In this document: one piece after another, positions 31,186 to 41,672 of the stretch
How the letters are laid out: each line of letters begins with the position of its first letter
Numbering within the stretch: position 1 is the stretch's first letter
Translations under genes and position numbers: made by a program
The notes under the pieces: generated by a model
Told to the model about the DNA's origin: nothing
The model's input: the letters and a program-made list of their open reading frames with translations, nothing else
The model's database searches: none
From: Hydrangea macrophylla
Lineage: Eukaryota; Streptophyta; Magnoliopsida; Cornales; Hydrangeaceae
Length of the DNA stretch: 64,000 nucleotides
Direction of reading: 5' to 3'
Assembly: GCA_033977485.1 (NCBI GenBank)
Contig: CM066994.1
Location: 83,948,871 to 84,012,870, forward strand

Positions 31186-31207
31186 GGTCCCACCGGGCGT
31201 GCCAAAA
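31186..31207 (-). other. Primer-binding site of the Tat element
   Basis: On the minus strand TGGCACGCCCGGTGGGACCC follows the 5' LTR after TTT. Starting with TGG, it should pair with a tRNA 3' end, but I cannot assign the tRNA with certainty. Confidence 0.65.
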
Positions 31208-32459
31208 TGTTTGCTAGTAGTTATGCGCGGGCGTGCCAGAACCAAAAGTGGTTCAGTGTATGCAAAATAATTTCCTATATGCTTGAGTCAGTGATACTCA
31301 AGGCTTTCAGATCTGACTTCTAAACTAAACAATTGTGTGCGGCGAGTAGGAAAGTACCCTCACCAGAAATCCCTTGGCAGTACTGAAGCGCACAAGCCAA
31401 ATAGTGTATGAGATTACCAAGTAACCAATCACAAACGATTAATAAAATACAGATTTTATTAATTGTTTGGAAAATACAACCAAAGAACAGATTCAGAACA
31501 GGCTCTGATCGTTCGTGAGAATGAAAACAGTAAAATAAAAATAACAAAAGAGGGTAGACCTATTTGCTATGAATGCAGGAAGAACATAAAAGTTTGAATG
31601 CTTTTGAATGCTGTTGAATGCTTTGTTGAATGCTATTTTTGAAAGTGACGCGGAGTCCCTTGATAACTTGGCCTGCCTCCATATTTATAGCGGCCATGAT
31701 TGAATTCTGATTAGGAAAGGACTCCTTAGCTTGCGCCTTAAGCTATGTAATTGATTGGTTAATCAGCAGAAGCCTTCATTATATTTTACCCTTGCCTTAT
31801 CATTATCTTGATTTGAAACAATCCCACCATCTCAGGGATCATCTCGTCTAAATCCAGCTGTTAGTGATAAGATTCTTTCCCAAACGGACTCGGATTTTCC
31901 CAAATCTGGAGTGATGTCACAAATGGCAGCTGTCACCAGAACCGCCTTACCTCCATTCCCATCGGCCTCATGACTGTGACTGAAGACTCATCGGACTTAT
32001 GTAACGTCTTGTCATGTCTTTATGCCCGATAGCATCTTTCCAAGCGCTCACATCCGATCGTGCTCTTCCTACCCACCTTTATCACTTTCCGTATGTATGG
32101 TGTCCGATCGTCAGTACATTCATGTTCCCTAACTCCCCATCGGGCTCCCATTCTGACGAATGCCCGATGAAGTCATCCATTCCCAGTATTCAATCGGTCT
32201 CCAACGTATGTCCTTGTTCCATTACTTCCACCATTGATGCCCGATAGACCAATGCGGGTCTGATGCTGCCTATCGGGCTCCATCCCATGGAACATCCGGG
32301 TTGCCTTCTCTAAACTTCTGGTGACGCTTCCCCTAAGCCCGATGTCATCATTTACTCCGGACCAACCGGAGTCTGAAATGCCCATGCCCGACTATCTCTA
32401 GGCCCATATCCTCATATCAATCGGGCTAGAAAACCTTTGGCGGTTTTTAGGTGCAAACA
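31208..32459 (-). repeat. 5' LTR of the Tat element
   Basis: 1252 bp, aligned without gaps to the 3' LTR by eye. On the minus strand U3 is about 770 bp, with dense GCCCGAT/ATCGGGC words at 31990-32430. The TATA box lies at about 31681-31690, and roughly 440 bp of R/U5 follow. Near the LTR 3' end it contains CTGGCACGCCCGCG, echoing the primer site. Confidence 0.93.
31681..31690 (-). promoter_or_regulatory. TATA box of the Tat LTR
   Basis: GCCGCTATAAATATGG on the minus strand. The same GGCCGCTATAAAT core is kept in the family-B LTR (about 18683) and the LTR at 35933, which argues that it is functional sequence. Confidence 0.7.
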
Positions 32460-32464
32460 GGACC

Positions 32465-33068
32465 CTACCACATATACCACAAAGTAACTAAAACTGTAAA
32501 ACCTGTGCTAGCCCGTAATGCTTGTCATGGTCAAATAGTTACCATGAATGAAACATGGCCCCACAAAATTGTTGAATAGCCATGTTGCTGCATTAAACAT
32601 TGGAATGAAAGCTTAGGCCAAAGTGACATAGTTGCAAACTTCTGATCAGTCCGAAACATAAAGCTAGTCCGACTACTAACTAAAGTGAGCCCGATAGTGA
32701 AATGGTCAGCCCATGAGGTGAGGTCGGACTAAATAAATGTCTGATTGCAATCAGTCGGAGCAAAACTCATTATGTATGTTGTCCCGAATAAAATGGTGAT
32801 CAGTCTGATGGTGAAGCAGTATGGCCCACTTTGCATAGTGGCCCGATGAGATGGTGGTCATGCTGATAGAATATGTATGGCAGCCTGATTCGATTGGTGA
32901 TCAGCCCGATCATAGTTGTGCCGAATGAGAAACTTATTCGGCCCTACCAACTTTGAACCACTCACTTGGTTTCTAATTTTATGCAATCGGTCTGTATGTC
33001 CGATTAAATAATCATAATCGGCCTCTAGTAGTTTTGACTCTAAAAAATGTATTTTTTAGGTGCAAACA
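32465..33068 (-). mobile_element. Tat-like LTR (family B), left part on the minus strand
   Basis: This is the continuation of 18271-19005 beyond the inserted Tat element. It ends TTTTTTAGGTGCAAACA, the same terminus as the Tat LTR and the LTR at 37455. It contains the same GCCCGAT, GTCCGA and ATCGG words in U3. The two parts together make about 1339 bp of LTR. Confidence 0.72.
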
Positions 33069-33310
33069 CTTTTTAATGCCTGTAAGGGTAATATTACCCA
33101 TATTTTGCGTGAAGGTAATAGGTGTGCGGATACTCTAGCTACTCTGGGGTGAACCAACCGAATCGGCTTGTTTTGTTAGATGCACCTCCTAGGGATCTTT
33201 GTATGCCTTTGTTGGCTGATGCCTGTGGTACTAGCTTCCCCCGTGGAAGCTAATTTTGTTGTTTTAATTCCTTTTTACCAAAAATAAAAATAAAAAAATA
33301 AAATGCCTTT
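33069..33310 (+). pseudogene. LINE RNase H tail and 3' end, downstream of nested insertion
   Basis: The plus strand reads NACKGNITHILREGNRCADTLATLG and stops. A 3' untranslated region follows with a weak hairpin (TAGCTTCCCCCGTGGAAGCTA, about 33231-33251) and an A-rich tail AAAAATAAAAATAAAAAAAT. It is the partner of 18200-18270. Confidence 0.75.
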
Positions 33311-33779
33311 GCCAAACTATTTCATCCTTTATCTAGCATAGAAATTGTTTGCTATATTTATTTATTACTAATTTAGTGGGAAATCTCATTCTACCAATGT
33401 TTGTTATAATAGACCCACCAATTGGTACTTCCCAATGAGAGACCCTATGATTGTGAATGTTGTTAGAGATTTGTCCACAATCCCCAATTATAGATAGTTT
33501 TAGTGACTTTTTTACCCCTATACATATACACAGGCATACATATATAGATATATATATATATATATATGGTAATAACTCTATTTTAAAGATCCCATTGATT
33601 TGCATATCAAATATATGAAAATAAAATTCCATAACTTTAGCCTTGTACATTATGGGTCTTTTGAATATTTTAACGCCATTTTTATGTGGGTATCCCATTT
33701 TTGTATGTTCTACCAATAATCATTGATCACATAACATATTAATCTGTTACTATGCACCATACATTTATGCGAGTATTGA
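33311..33779. other. Intergenic DNA with TA microsatellite
   Basis: (TA)n lies at about 33540-33567. No gene was recognised. The minus-strand open frame 33333-33716 reads through low-complexity sequence. Confidence 0.45.
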
Positions 33780-34075
33780 ATTTTACACTGCAACTAGTTC
33801 GTTTACACTGCAATTGGTTCATTAGTGTGAAATTTTACACTGCAACTGGTTTGTTTTTACATTGCAACTAGTTCATTAGTGTGAAATTTTATACTGCAAT
33901 TGGTCAAACTCAATCCCATAAATCTTGCATATATTTTGGGAAGTTACCAAACTTATTTTATACTGTAATTGGTCAAACTCAATCCCATAAATCTTGCATA
34001 TATTTTGGGAAGTTACCAAACTTAATCCCATAAATGTTGCATATATGTTGAGAAGTTACTAAATGCCATGATTGT
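33780..34075. repeat. Clustered direct repeats
   Basis: TTTACACTGCAA(C/T)(T/C)(A/G)GTT recurs four times between 33780 and 33900. A 69-bp unit with GGTCAAACTCAATCCCATAA and CTTGCATATATTTTGGGAAG is then repeated almost perfectly (about 33890-33958 and 33959-34027), with a partial third copy. Confidence 0.8.
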
Positions 34076-34207
34076 ATGGCTTTATAGGTTAGATTCTGTT
34101 TAATATTACACGGATCTTTTTTATAATTTCGCATTTTCACCATTCTTGGATGATCTAACAGTCATTCATCAATATCACCCAAAAATAAATAAAAAATAGT
34201 GTTAAAT

Positions 34208-34640
34208 TTCACACTAAATTTGTTAAATTTTACACTCATATTCGAGTTACGTTATTCAACAAATGGAACACTGTCTTATCACAAATTCATTTGCACATTC
34301 ATTTTACACTAACTGCATGATATCATAATTTTTCTTCACATAGTATACAATTTCGCATCACATCATGTGAACGAAGAACATTAGTGTTAAATTTTACATA
34401 AATTTTACACTATAACATTTTGAACCACAATCTTTGAACTACAACATAATATACATTTTCACACTAAAATTGTTAAATTTCACACTCATATTCAAGTTCT
34501 TCAACAAATGGAACACTGTCTTATCACAAATTCATTTGCACATTCCTTCACATAGTATACAATTTTGCACCACATCATGTGAACGAAAACCATGAGTGTT
34601 AAATTTTACGCTATAACCTTTTGAACCACAACCAAATCTT
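34208..34640. repeat. Direct duplication, about 250-bp period
   Basis: TTCAACAAATGGAACACTGTC, CTTCACATAGTATACAATTT and CACATCATGTGAACGAA appear in the same order in both halves (about 34208-34440 and 34450-34632). The second copy has a short internal deletion. Confidence 0.75.
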
Positions 34641-34837
34641 AAAACACAATCAACAACACAAATGAATCGAAGCCCGTTGACCCAGGACAGGAATATGTTG
34701 CAACAACAACAAATCAACAAGGCATGCTATGTTTATACAACATATATAACAACTATATAATCTACAGTGTGTGTGTATGTGTGAGAGAGAGCACATAGGA
34801 GGGGCAAAAAGTTATAATTAAAGGCAATATAGATGTC

Positions 34838-35184
34838 AAAGGACGGCCTTTTTGTGTATCTATATTTTCCTTATAGTTTTTCCATAGATCCTTGGCCATC
34901 GTAGTAACCATCTGGACGAAATCATCCACCAACTCCGGAAAATCTTTCATCAACCCATCAAGAGAAGTCCTTATCTGCTCCACTAGACCACCGATTGCTG
35001 ATCCGGTGGCCATTGCTGACCCTAAAATGCTCTATTTAACAAGATCAAAAAGAGTAGAGATGAGAGTACTTATGATTTCCATAACTATCTGCAATATATA
35101 CTCCAAACACGCCTTAATGACCTCTCCAATCTTTTCCAACCCGCCTTGGATTGCTTCACCGGGGACTTTGAAAGCTTGGATCAT
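34838..35184 (-). pseudogene. Relic of a small plant protein gene, family not named
   Basis: On the minus strand a start at 35184 opens MIQAFKVPGEAIQGGLEKIG and continues to about 35095. After a short frame change it reads VMEIISTLISTLFDLV, meets TAG near 35037, then continues SILGSAMATGSAIGGLVEQI, LMKDFPELVDDFVQMVTTMA and KDLWKNYKENI. The alternation of hydrophobic and small residues suggests amphipathic helices or membrane association. The three pieces fit one small protein of about 110 residues with one frameshift and one stop. I have an impression of similar short plant proteins of unknown role but cannot name the family. Only the last part (from 35013) is uninterrupted. Confidence 0.5.
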
Positions 35185-35236
35185 CAACACGAGAAGGTAG
35201 GCCGTAATTTTCCATCAAGCGAGAGTCACGACCGGT

Positions 35237-35325
<89 letters not shown>
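35237..35325. repeat. Compound GT and GA microsatellite
   Basis: (GT)n at about 35237-35267 is directly followed by (GA)n to 35325. It lies just upstream of the small gene relic. Confidence 0.92.
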
Positions 35326-35327
<2 letters not shown>

Positions 35328-35548
35328 AATGGATATAGAATGTGATTCATTCTTATTTGGGTATTTGAGTTTTGAATTTTGAAAACCCCAATATCTTGGA
35401 GTTATTTATTGCAGTGTTGAATGGGAAATGGTAAGGGTAGTTTGGTCCAAATTTGTAGAATGGACTTCATAGTAAAATGTTTCATGGGTTGAACCTATTG
35501 AAAGAAACTTAGAGTAAAATGGACATTATACTAATTAACTCTTTATTT

Positions 35549-37455
35549 ATTCGGGCGTGCCAGAGTCTTGTTAGGTAGACCCAAACTAATAAAGACAAAA
35601 TTTTCTAAAAGCACTTGTGTGAGTGATATACAAGGTTTCATGAATCTAACTTCTAATAGGCGATTGTGTGAATAAGTAGGAAAGTACCCTTATTCTAGGT
35701 CCCTAGACAATGTTGAAGCACACAACTCTACCAAGTGATGAAAAAGAAGGAAAGAGAGAATTAAATAAAACAGACTTTTATTCAATAATGGAAAAGAAAT
35801 TACATGAATGTAATTGAAAGCCAAAAGAGCTTAAGAAAATAAAAAAAATGCTAGGAGTGCTATTTAGAATGCATTGGGACGCTTTTGTCGAAGTGACACG
35901 GGGTGTCTTTACTGTTTGGACTGCCTACTGATTTATAGCGGCCATGAAGGTCTTCTAGATAAGGTAGGAAATAACTGATAAATATTAATCTAGTAAAATT
36001 AACCAGATTTATCTCAAAATCTGCTCTTGACTTCCGTAATTATCTGGTATAAAATACCAGTTTTTCCTCCCAATCTGATAAGAGCTCCCATATCTTCGAA
36101 TATATATACAAGTGTATATATATATATAGGTTGAATCTGGTCCACATTCAGTCTTAGTTCGGCTGACTTTCCCTCCAAGCAAAAGATATTACTTCCAATA
36201 TGATAAAGATTATCTTCCCTTATGTGATAATATTTTGCAATATCCACAAATATTATCTTTCCAAATCTTGATAAAATTTCTATAACTTGAAATCTTCTCT
36301 TAATAATATATGGAAAATTACCCTTATCATATATATTCCATGTCAATCAAGAAAGATGTTTGAATAGTGATCAACCACTGATTGTACGGAATAAACATGA
36401 TTGACCTAAGTAATATGTGTTGACCCGAAATGTAATAAAAGCCAACTTGAGTTCAGGCTGCTCATCATAATAAACGGAGCCAAACGGAGCTCTGCCCAAA
36501 CAATGAATTACTTAGCCTGATGATCAAAGTAGCCACATCAAAAGAGGATGAATAAGAGCCCACTCACAGCAACCCACGTTGAGCTCATTGAATTTCATGT
36601 CAACAAAGCAGGCAAACTTAATTGATCACAATCAAATTTATAAAATGGTCAACGAGAGTCACCAAATTTATTGTGAATCAAATAAGGTGATAAGATTGAA
36701 TGGAAATCCACCATGTCCTAGCAAAATTACACATGTGGCTATCATGTTGCCAACCCATTGATGGTAGCCCCACCACGTTAGAAAGTCCAAACCACAATAC
36801 TGCTAAACAAATTGACTCACAGCCCGATCATCATATGAGATAAAATTGCATAGGGTGAAATATTAACAGCCAGTCCGAATAGATTGGCCTAATGTTATGG
36901 TAGTAGCCCGAATTGATACATGAAGTGGCATCTGGCTGATGAGGATATGTTTGGCTAAATCGGTCTGACAAGACAGTCTGAATTAAAATATGCATGACAG
37001 TCCGATTGAGTGATGCCCGATTAGCAAATGATCAAGACTGAAAGCAGATACTGGAGTGCCACTTTTTCACCATCTCTTGGGTCCCACCACCAAGTGACAT
37101 CATCAATAAAGTGAAATCAAAACCCATGCCCGATAGTGATTGCCAAATGAAGGTACAGCCCGATCAGAAAAGGGCTAACTTTTGAGTTAACTAAGAACCA
37201 TATTTATAAAATGGTCAAGTCAAATTAAGATGAAGTGGGACCATAAGTGCACATGTTAAGTAGTGGCCCCCCAATCAAGCAATCAAGTGCTTTGAAACAA
37301 TCAAACTCACAATGGTCGGTCCGAGTAATTTGTGAAAGCAGTCTGATTACAGTGATGTCCGATCAACTTTGAACCGGTCCCTAAGTCCGATTAAAAAGTT
37401 CCAATCGGCCTCCACCAACTTTGACTTAAAAAAGTGTATTTTTTAGGTGCAAACA
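35549..37455 (-). mobile_element. Tat-like solo LTR (family B/C)
   Basis: It opens TATTCGGGCGTGCCAGAGTC and closes TTTTTTAGGTGCAAACA, matching the family-B LTR throughout its outer parts. A TATA box (GATTTATAGCGGCC, about 35931) is kept. It is longer (about 1.9 kb) because of additional U3 sequence. No second LTR, primer site or coding region adjoins it. A clear 5-bp flank match was not found. Confidence 0.68.
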
Positions 37456-38017
37456 GAAATAAAGGCAAAATGTACTTTGGTATCCTATAGTTTGAGCGAA
37501 GTTTTATTATGGGCCCTATATTTTCAATTAAAACACTTTGGTCCCTGTAGTTTTAAATTCGTTTAAATGTGGGACGTACTTGTGACACCGTTAATGACAC
37601 TTCACAGAAACACTCACATGCTGGCACACTTAGGGTAAAAAACAACTTAGTATCTTTTAGTTTTGGCGAAGTTTCACTTTGGGTCTTGCATTTTTTATTT
37701 ATTTAAATTTTTTTTCACTTTGGGTTCTACATATTCACAGTTGCAACAATTTGATCCCTCAATTTTCAAAATCTTTTCAATGTGGGACTTGATGATAATT
37801 CTTTCAGTGGAAATTAACACGTGACTATTGGAAATTCGGGCAACGTGAGTGCTTTTCGTCAATTTTCACAAAACATTTTTATTGCGCGAATACCATTTTT
37901 ATTGCATAATATATATTGCATATATGAAGCATACATAGTGTGTGATATATATTTTATATTTATTACTATATAATATAGCTGATAGATTCAGATTCTTATT
38001 TGAGTGGATTTTTTAAA

Positions 38018-39447
38018 GGGTAAATTACCTTTTAACCCCCTGTGGTTTGTCCTTGTGACACATAACCCCCTTGTAATTTAAAATGATATACATTACCCCC
38101 CTCAACTTGTGTGCAAAGTGCCACAGTTTACTCTTTCTAATGCCCTATGCGAAATTACAAAAGAACCCTTCTGTCCCTCTCACGTGACTCACAACTACTC
38201 TGGCCTGTTTCTTCTTGTTCTTCCTCCCACCCAACTCCTTTTCATGAAAGTGAACCCTACAAAAGGGAAAGTATGCTTCTCATTCTCTCTCTAACTTTAT
38301 CTCTACATTCTATCTCCAACTTCAACACTCATACGGGATGAAGTCAAGAACACATTAATATCTCTCCAAATTTCTCTCTGTATCTTGGATTATCCATTGA
38401 TTGAAAATCTATTGTGCAAAAGCTTACATGACCAAAAGAACCCACTTGGAAACCACTATTCAATTCAACCCCAACCAGGAGGATCAAGCTTTCTTGATCA
38501 ATCCCAAATATTATTCAACAATGGAGGTCAACTAAAAAAAATTTCAAATTCCTTTTCAATTAATCAAGTAATTTCATTGAGAATATAGATTGAATCTCAA
38601 TTTCTGTTTTATGGGTGTTTATGAACAGTGGATAGTACTAATACAATAAAGAGAGGAAGAGAAATAATATTACTGCAACAACTGGGTCATCAATCAATCC
38701 ATTTTTGATTCAATCTCAGCCTTAACAGCTGATAAATGTTAGTTAGCTTCATACAAATCAGCCAAATGTGGTATCTATTGGCCTCAGATTAGCCTTTGGG
38801 GAACAATAACAACAATTACAGCAACAACAGCAACATGAGACTGTCTCTCCTCAATGTTCTTCCACTGTTCTTTTCTCTCTCTTATCAGAAGATTTCGCAG
38901 CTAAAATTAGATAACAAAGAGATGAAATCGAAAGTTTTATCCATGCCCAGGTACTATTTTCACAATCCGCCAATTGGGTCCTTCGATTTTTCCATATGGG
39001 ATGAAGTCAAGAACACAGTAATGAAGTTTCAGAAATCAGAGAATCAACAGCTATTTAGAGAGAGAAGTTACAAGAGAGATGGAGATCGAAGCAGTTCTAA
39101 CTACAGTCTTAAACATGTTCAAAATCTATCTAAGTAGAGCACACCACATAAGCAGCCAATATGCTCTGTTTTTCTTTCTTGGGTCTGCGATTTCAGTGGT
39201 TTGTGGTATAGGAGATGTAAGGTTAAGCAAGATGAGGGCAATTCGGTCATTAAACGAAAGTGTTTTGGCGCCCAATGTTACCGCTTCTATCCCATGCGCA
39301 AGCTTCAGCATCTTCCGTTACTTTTGACAGAAAGAGTAACTGTAGCACTTTGCACACAAGTGGAGGGGGTAATGTGTATCATTTTAAATTACAAGGGGGT
39401 TATGCGTCACAAGGACAAACCACAAGGGGGTAAAAGGTAATTTACCC
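38018..39447. mobile_element. Nested MULE-type element, possible Pack-MULE
   Basis: 1430 bp, flanked by identical 9-mers TTTTTTAAA (38009-38017 and 39448-39456). Its inverted arms of about 105 bp start GGGTAAATTACCTTTTA and contain GTTTGTCCTTGTGAC, AATTTAAAATGATA and CAAAGTGC. The interior is not AT-rich filler: it has an open frame and mixed composition (see 38796). Mutator-like elements often carry pieces of host genes, and this interior fits that pattern. Confidence 0.78.
38796..39137 (+). CDS. Open frame inside the nested MULE, unrecognised
   Basis: 113 codons, first ATG at about 38835 (MRLSLLNVLPLFFSLSYQ). It reads on through KISQLKLDNKEMKSK, PPIGSFDFSIWDEVKNTVM and KFQKSENQQLF. It does not match a family I know. 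The word GGGATGAAGTCAAGAACACA, which encodes WDEVKNT here, is also present at about 38335, suggesting exon duplication or a rearranged captured gene. It may be a host gene fragment rather than a functional gene. Confidence 0.3.
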   Translation: MGNNNNNYSNNSNMRLSLLNVLPLFFSLSYQKISQLKLDNKEMKSKVLSMPRYYFHNPPIGSFDFSIWDEVKNTVMKFQKSENQQLFRERSYKRDGDRSSSNYSLKHVQNLSK

Positions 39448-40058
39448 TTTTTTAAATCCACATCCAATCTAATAAAGTAATTCTTAATCGGATTTGAGTT
39501 TGAATTCAGATTTAGATGTCAAAATTGAAATCCAAGTTCGACTATTTATCTCGGATTCGAGTTGATATTCGAACCCATTGACATAATTAGGCCTTGGAGC
39601 TAACATCGACTGTGGAATTGACGAAAAACACTTACCTGGGCCGCATTTCCATTAGCCACATGCCAATTTTCACTGAATGAACTAGCATGCAGTCTTATAT
39701 TGAAATGATTTTAGTAATTGGGGGACCAAAAGCGTTACAATTGGAAATGCAGCTTCCAAAATAAATTTTTGCTAAAATTAGAGGGTACTAGAATATTTGT
39801 TATCCTATGCATGCCAGTCAAATGAGTGTTTTCCGTTGTGTTTTATTAATGGAGCTCCAAGCAGGTCCCATATTGAAACAAATTTAAAATTACAGTAAAG
39901 TGTTACAATTGAGTATAGAGAGCCCGAAGTGAAACTTCGCCTAAACTATAGGATATCAAAATATATTTTAGCCAAAAATAAAAATTAAAAAAATTAAAAA
40001 AAATTAAAGAAAAGAAAAAGGAATCAAGACCGAAATAAAAGAAGTCTACGCCCACTAA

Positions 40059-40445
40059 GACCATCTCCAAAGGAGAAGGCAAAATTTACACATCAAATGA
40101 CTCATTTGATGCAAGAATTTACATTTTCTACTTGAATCAAACCCATGCACTCCAAATGATATACCAAATGTTGATTATTTTAATGTATCTTTAGTTTTTC
40201 ATCTTTTTATGTTCAATTTTTTTTATCACTTTTTATCATCCCACCACATTCCTTCTCTCTCCCCCACATTTTTTATTCTCAAAAAATCCATTTGATGCAA
40301 TAAGTAAATGTAGCAAAGTTGCTGCATATGACAAGGGCAGCAAAGTTGCTGCTGCTATTTGATGCTCCCTTTGGAGCCCATTTTGCTGATGTGGAGCAGC
40401 AAAGTTGCTGCATTTTTTAGTTTGATGCCATTGTTGGAGATGGTC
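40059..40445. mobile_element. PIF/Harbinger-type MITE
   Basis: 387 bp with TAA on both sides (40056-40058 and 40446-40448). Both ends carry GACCATCTCCAA. The interior has GCAAAGTTGCTGC repeated three or four times on the right side and ACTCATTTGATGCAA-like words that pair across the element. Confidence 0.82.
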
Positions 40446-40472
40446 TAAGCCTAAAAAAGTAGTCTCTTAGTT

Positions 40473-40654
40473 GAGTAATGCTATGCTTCCCAAAATTTTA
40501 TCCCAAAAGTATTTCTGAAATGATATGATAGTGGAGCCAGGTAAACAACTTTAAATCAAAATTCAACTGGTCCAACTATATTAGACTTGACCCCAATGTC
40601 ATATCATTTAAAAAGTACTTTTGGGATAGAAATTCGGAAAGCATAGCAGTACTC
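40473..40654. mobile_element. MULE-type MITE with 9-bp flanks
   Basis: 182 bp. Ends are GAGTAATGCTATGCTTCCC and, inward from the right, GAGTACTGCTATGCTTTCC. Arms share AAAAGTA…TGATAT. Flanking 9-mers CTCTTAGTT and TTCTTAGTT match in eight of nine. Confidence 0.75.
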
Positions 40655-40732
40655 TTCTTAGTTACATGAAGAGAATCCAGTAGTAGAATGTTCATAGCCA
40701 CATTATAGGCCTTTTTGGAATCACTTTTCAGG

Positions 40733-40928
40733 AGAACTCTTCAGTACACTAAAGTGGTTTGGGTGTACCTACGTCATTTGTTCCCGGTGTCATAAAAGTT
40801 CAGTACACTAAAGTGGTTTGGGTGTACCTACGTCCTTTGTTCCCAGTGTCATAAAAGTTGTCTTTTATGACACCGGGAACAAAGGACGTAGGTACACCCA
40901 AACCACTTTAGTGTACCGAAGAGGGCTC
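40733..40928. mobile_element. Foldback with a duplicated left arm
   Basis: A block containing CAGTACACTAAAGTGGTTTG, GGTGTACCTACGTC and TTTGTTCCC(G/A)GTGTCATAAAAG occurs twice in direct order (about 40741 and 40800). It occurs a third time inverted (40862-40926). Outer edges are GAGAACTCTTC and GAAGAGGGCTCC. The middle can pair with either arm. Confidence 0.8.
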
Positions 40929-41672
40929 CCACTTTTCAAATCCACATTTGGCGCAAATAAGTTTATGAGATTCCAAACTCTTTTAGCCTATTTCAGTAAA
41001 TTTTAAGAAATATTTTAGAGCTTCAAAATCATATTTTGGCTGAAGTAGGTCTAGAGGTCCTTCAGCTCAAACATGATGATGCTTTTAATAATTTTTTCTT
41101 AATTCACACTCTTGTGATTATGACTTTTACTGATACTTCTACTTTTGCTTCAACTTCAATTTCTACCTAAACGCAAAAGTCACCACCAATCCAAAAAAGG
41201 GCCCTATGTCTGCAATGGCCATAATTGAGCAAAGGTTTTCATTTGATAATCCATAAGTTATACTTCGCATCTTCGTGGTTTACACTCGGTGGAACTTTGC
41301 CCCCCCATTGCTTAAAAGTTGGCACATTAGACCTTGAAGTTTCTGTTTTGTGTCAACTTGCATGTTCCATCACACCTTCAACAGGATTGTTAATGGTATT
41401 CTAACAAATTTTAACGAATTGTGACATTTTTGGACAGAATTGTTGACAAAATTTTGACAAAAGCCCAAAAATGAGTATAGGCGCCTAAAAGCCGTGTGAT
41501 ATGTGTTTGGCAACACATTTTAGCTTTTGGGCTGACGCTTTGGGTAAGAGCTTTTCGTTTCTATTTTTATTTTTTTAAGGAAAATGCTAAGGCACCAGAT
41601 TTGAACACCTAAATTGTTTAGCTATTGATGTATCAAGGACAAATTAGAAATAAAATCTAATTTTAAGTTTTT
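40929..41672. other. Intergenic DNA, nothing recognised
   Basis: Contains a CTTTGGTCC-free AT-rich stretch and short decayed repeats. No gene or element boundary is supported. Confidence 0.4.

Larger units (their letters stand above)
19006..32459 (-). mobile_element. Complete Tat-lineage Gypsy retrotransposon with antisense gene
   Basis: The element is 13,454 bp on the minus strand with two 1252-bp LTRs. It is flanked by identical GGACC at 19001-19005 and 32460-32464. The order read on the minus strand is: 5' LTR, primer site, gag-protease, pol with two RNase H domains and integrase, then a gene on the opposite strand, polypurine tract, 3' LTR. The dual RNase H and the CX2HX4HX4C gag motif place it in the Tat lineage. 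By eye the LTRs differ at about 15 positions (about 1.2%). Assuming 1.3e-8 substitutions per site per year, that suggests roughly half a million years. Gag has an in-frame stop, and both gag and pol have a frameshift, so this copy cannot move alone. Confidence 0.93.
37464..39973. mobile_element. MULE-type element, 2.5 kb, non-autonomous
   Basis: Ends are GGCAAAATGTACTTTGGTAT and, inward from the right, GGCTAAAATATATTTTGATA. Inverted arms of more than 130 bp include TCCTATAGTTT(G/A)(A/G)GCGAAGTTT and AATGTGGGAC. The flanking 9-mers AGAAATAAA and AAAAATAAA match in eight of nine bases. Part of the left arm is repeated at 37630-37700. No transposase frame is present. A second MULE-type element occupies its middle. 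Confidence 0.72.

Noticed and set aside
34892..35200. Plus-strand 102-codon frame
   Set aside because: The minus strand gives a better protein-like pattern in three segments; the plus frame is its shadow.
37440..37470. Target duplication for the solo LTR ending at 37455
   Set aside because: The right flank GAAAT has no match left of 35549; the adjacent 9-mer belongs to the MULE instead.
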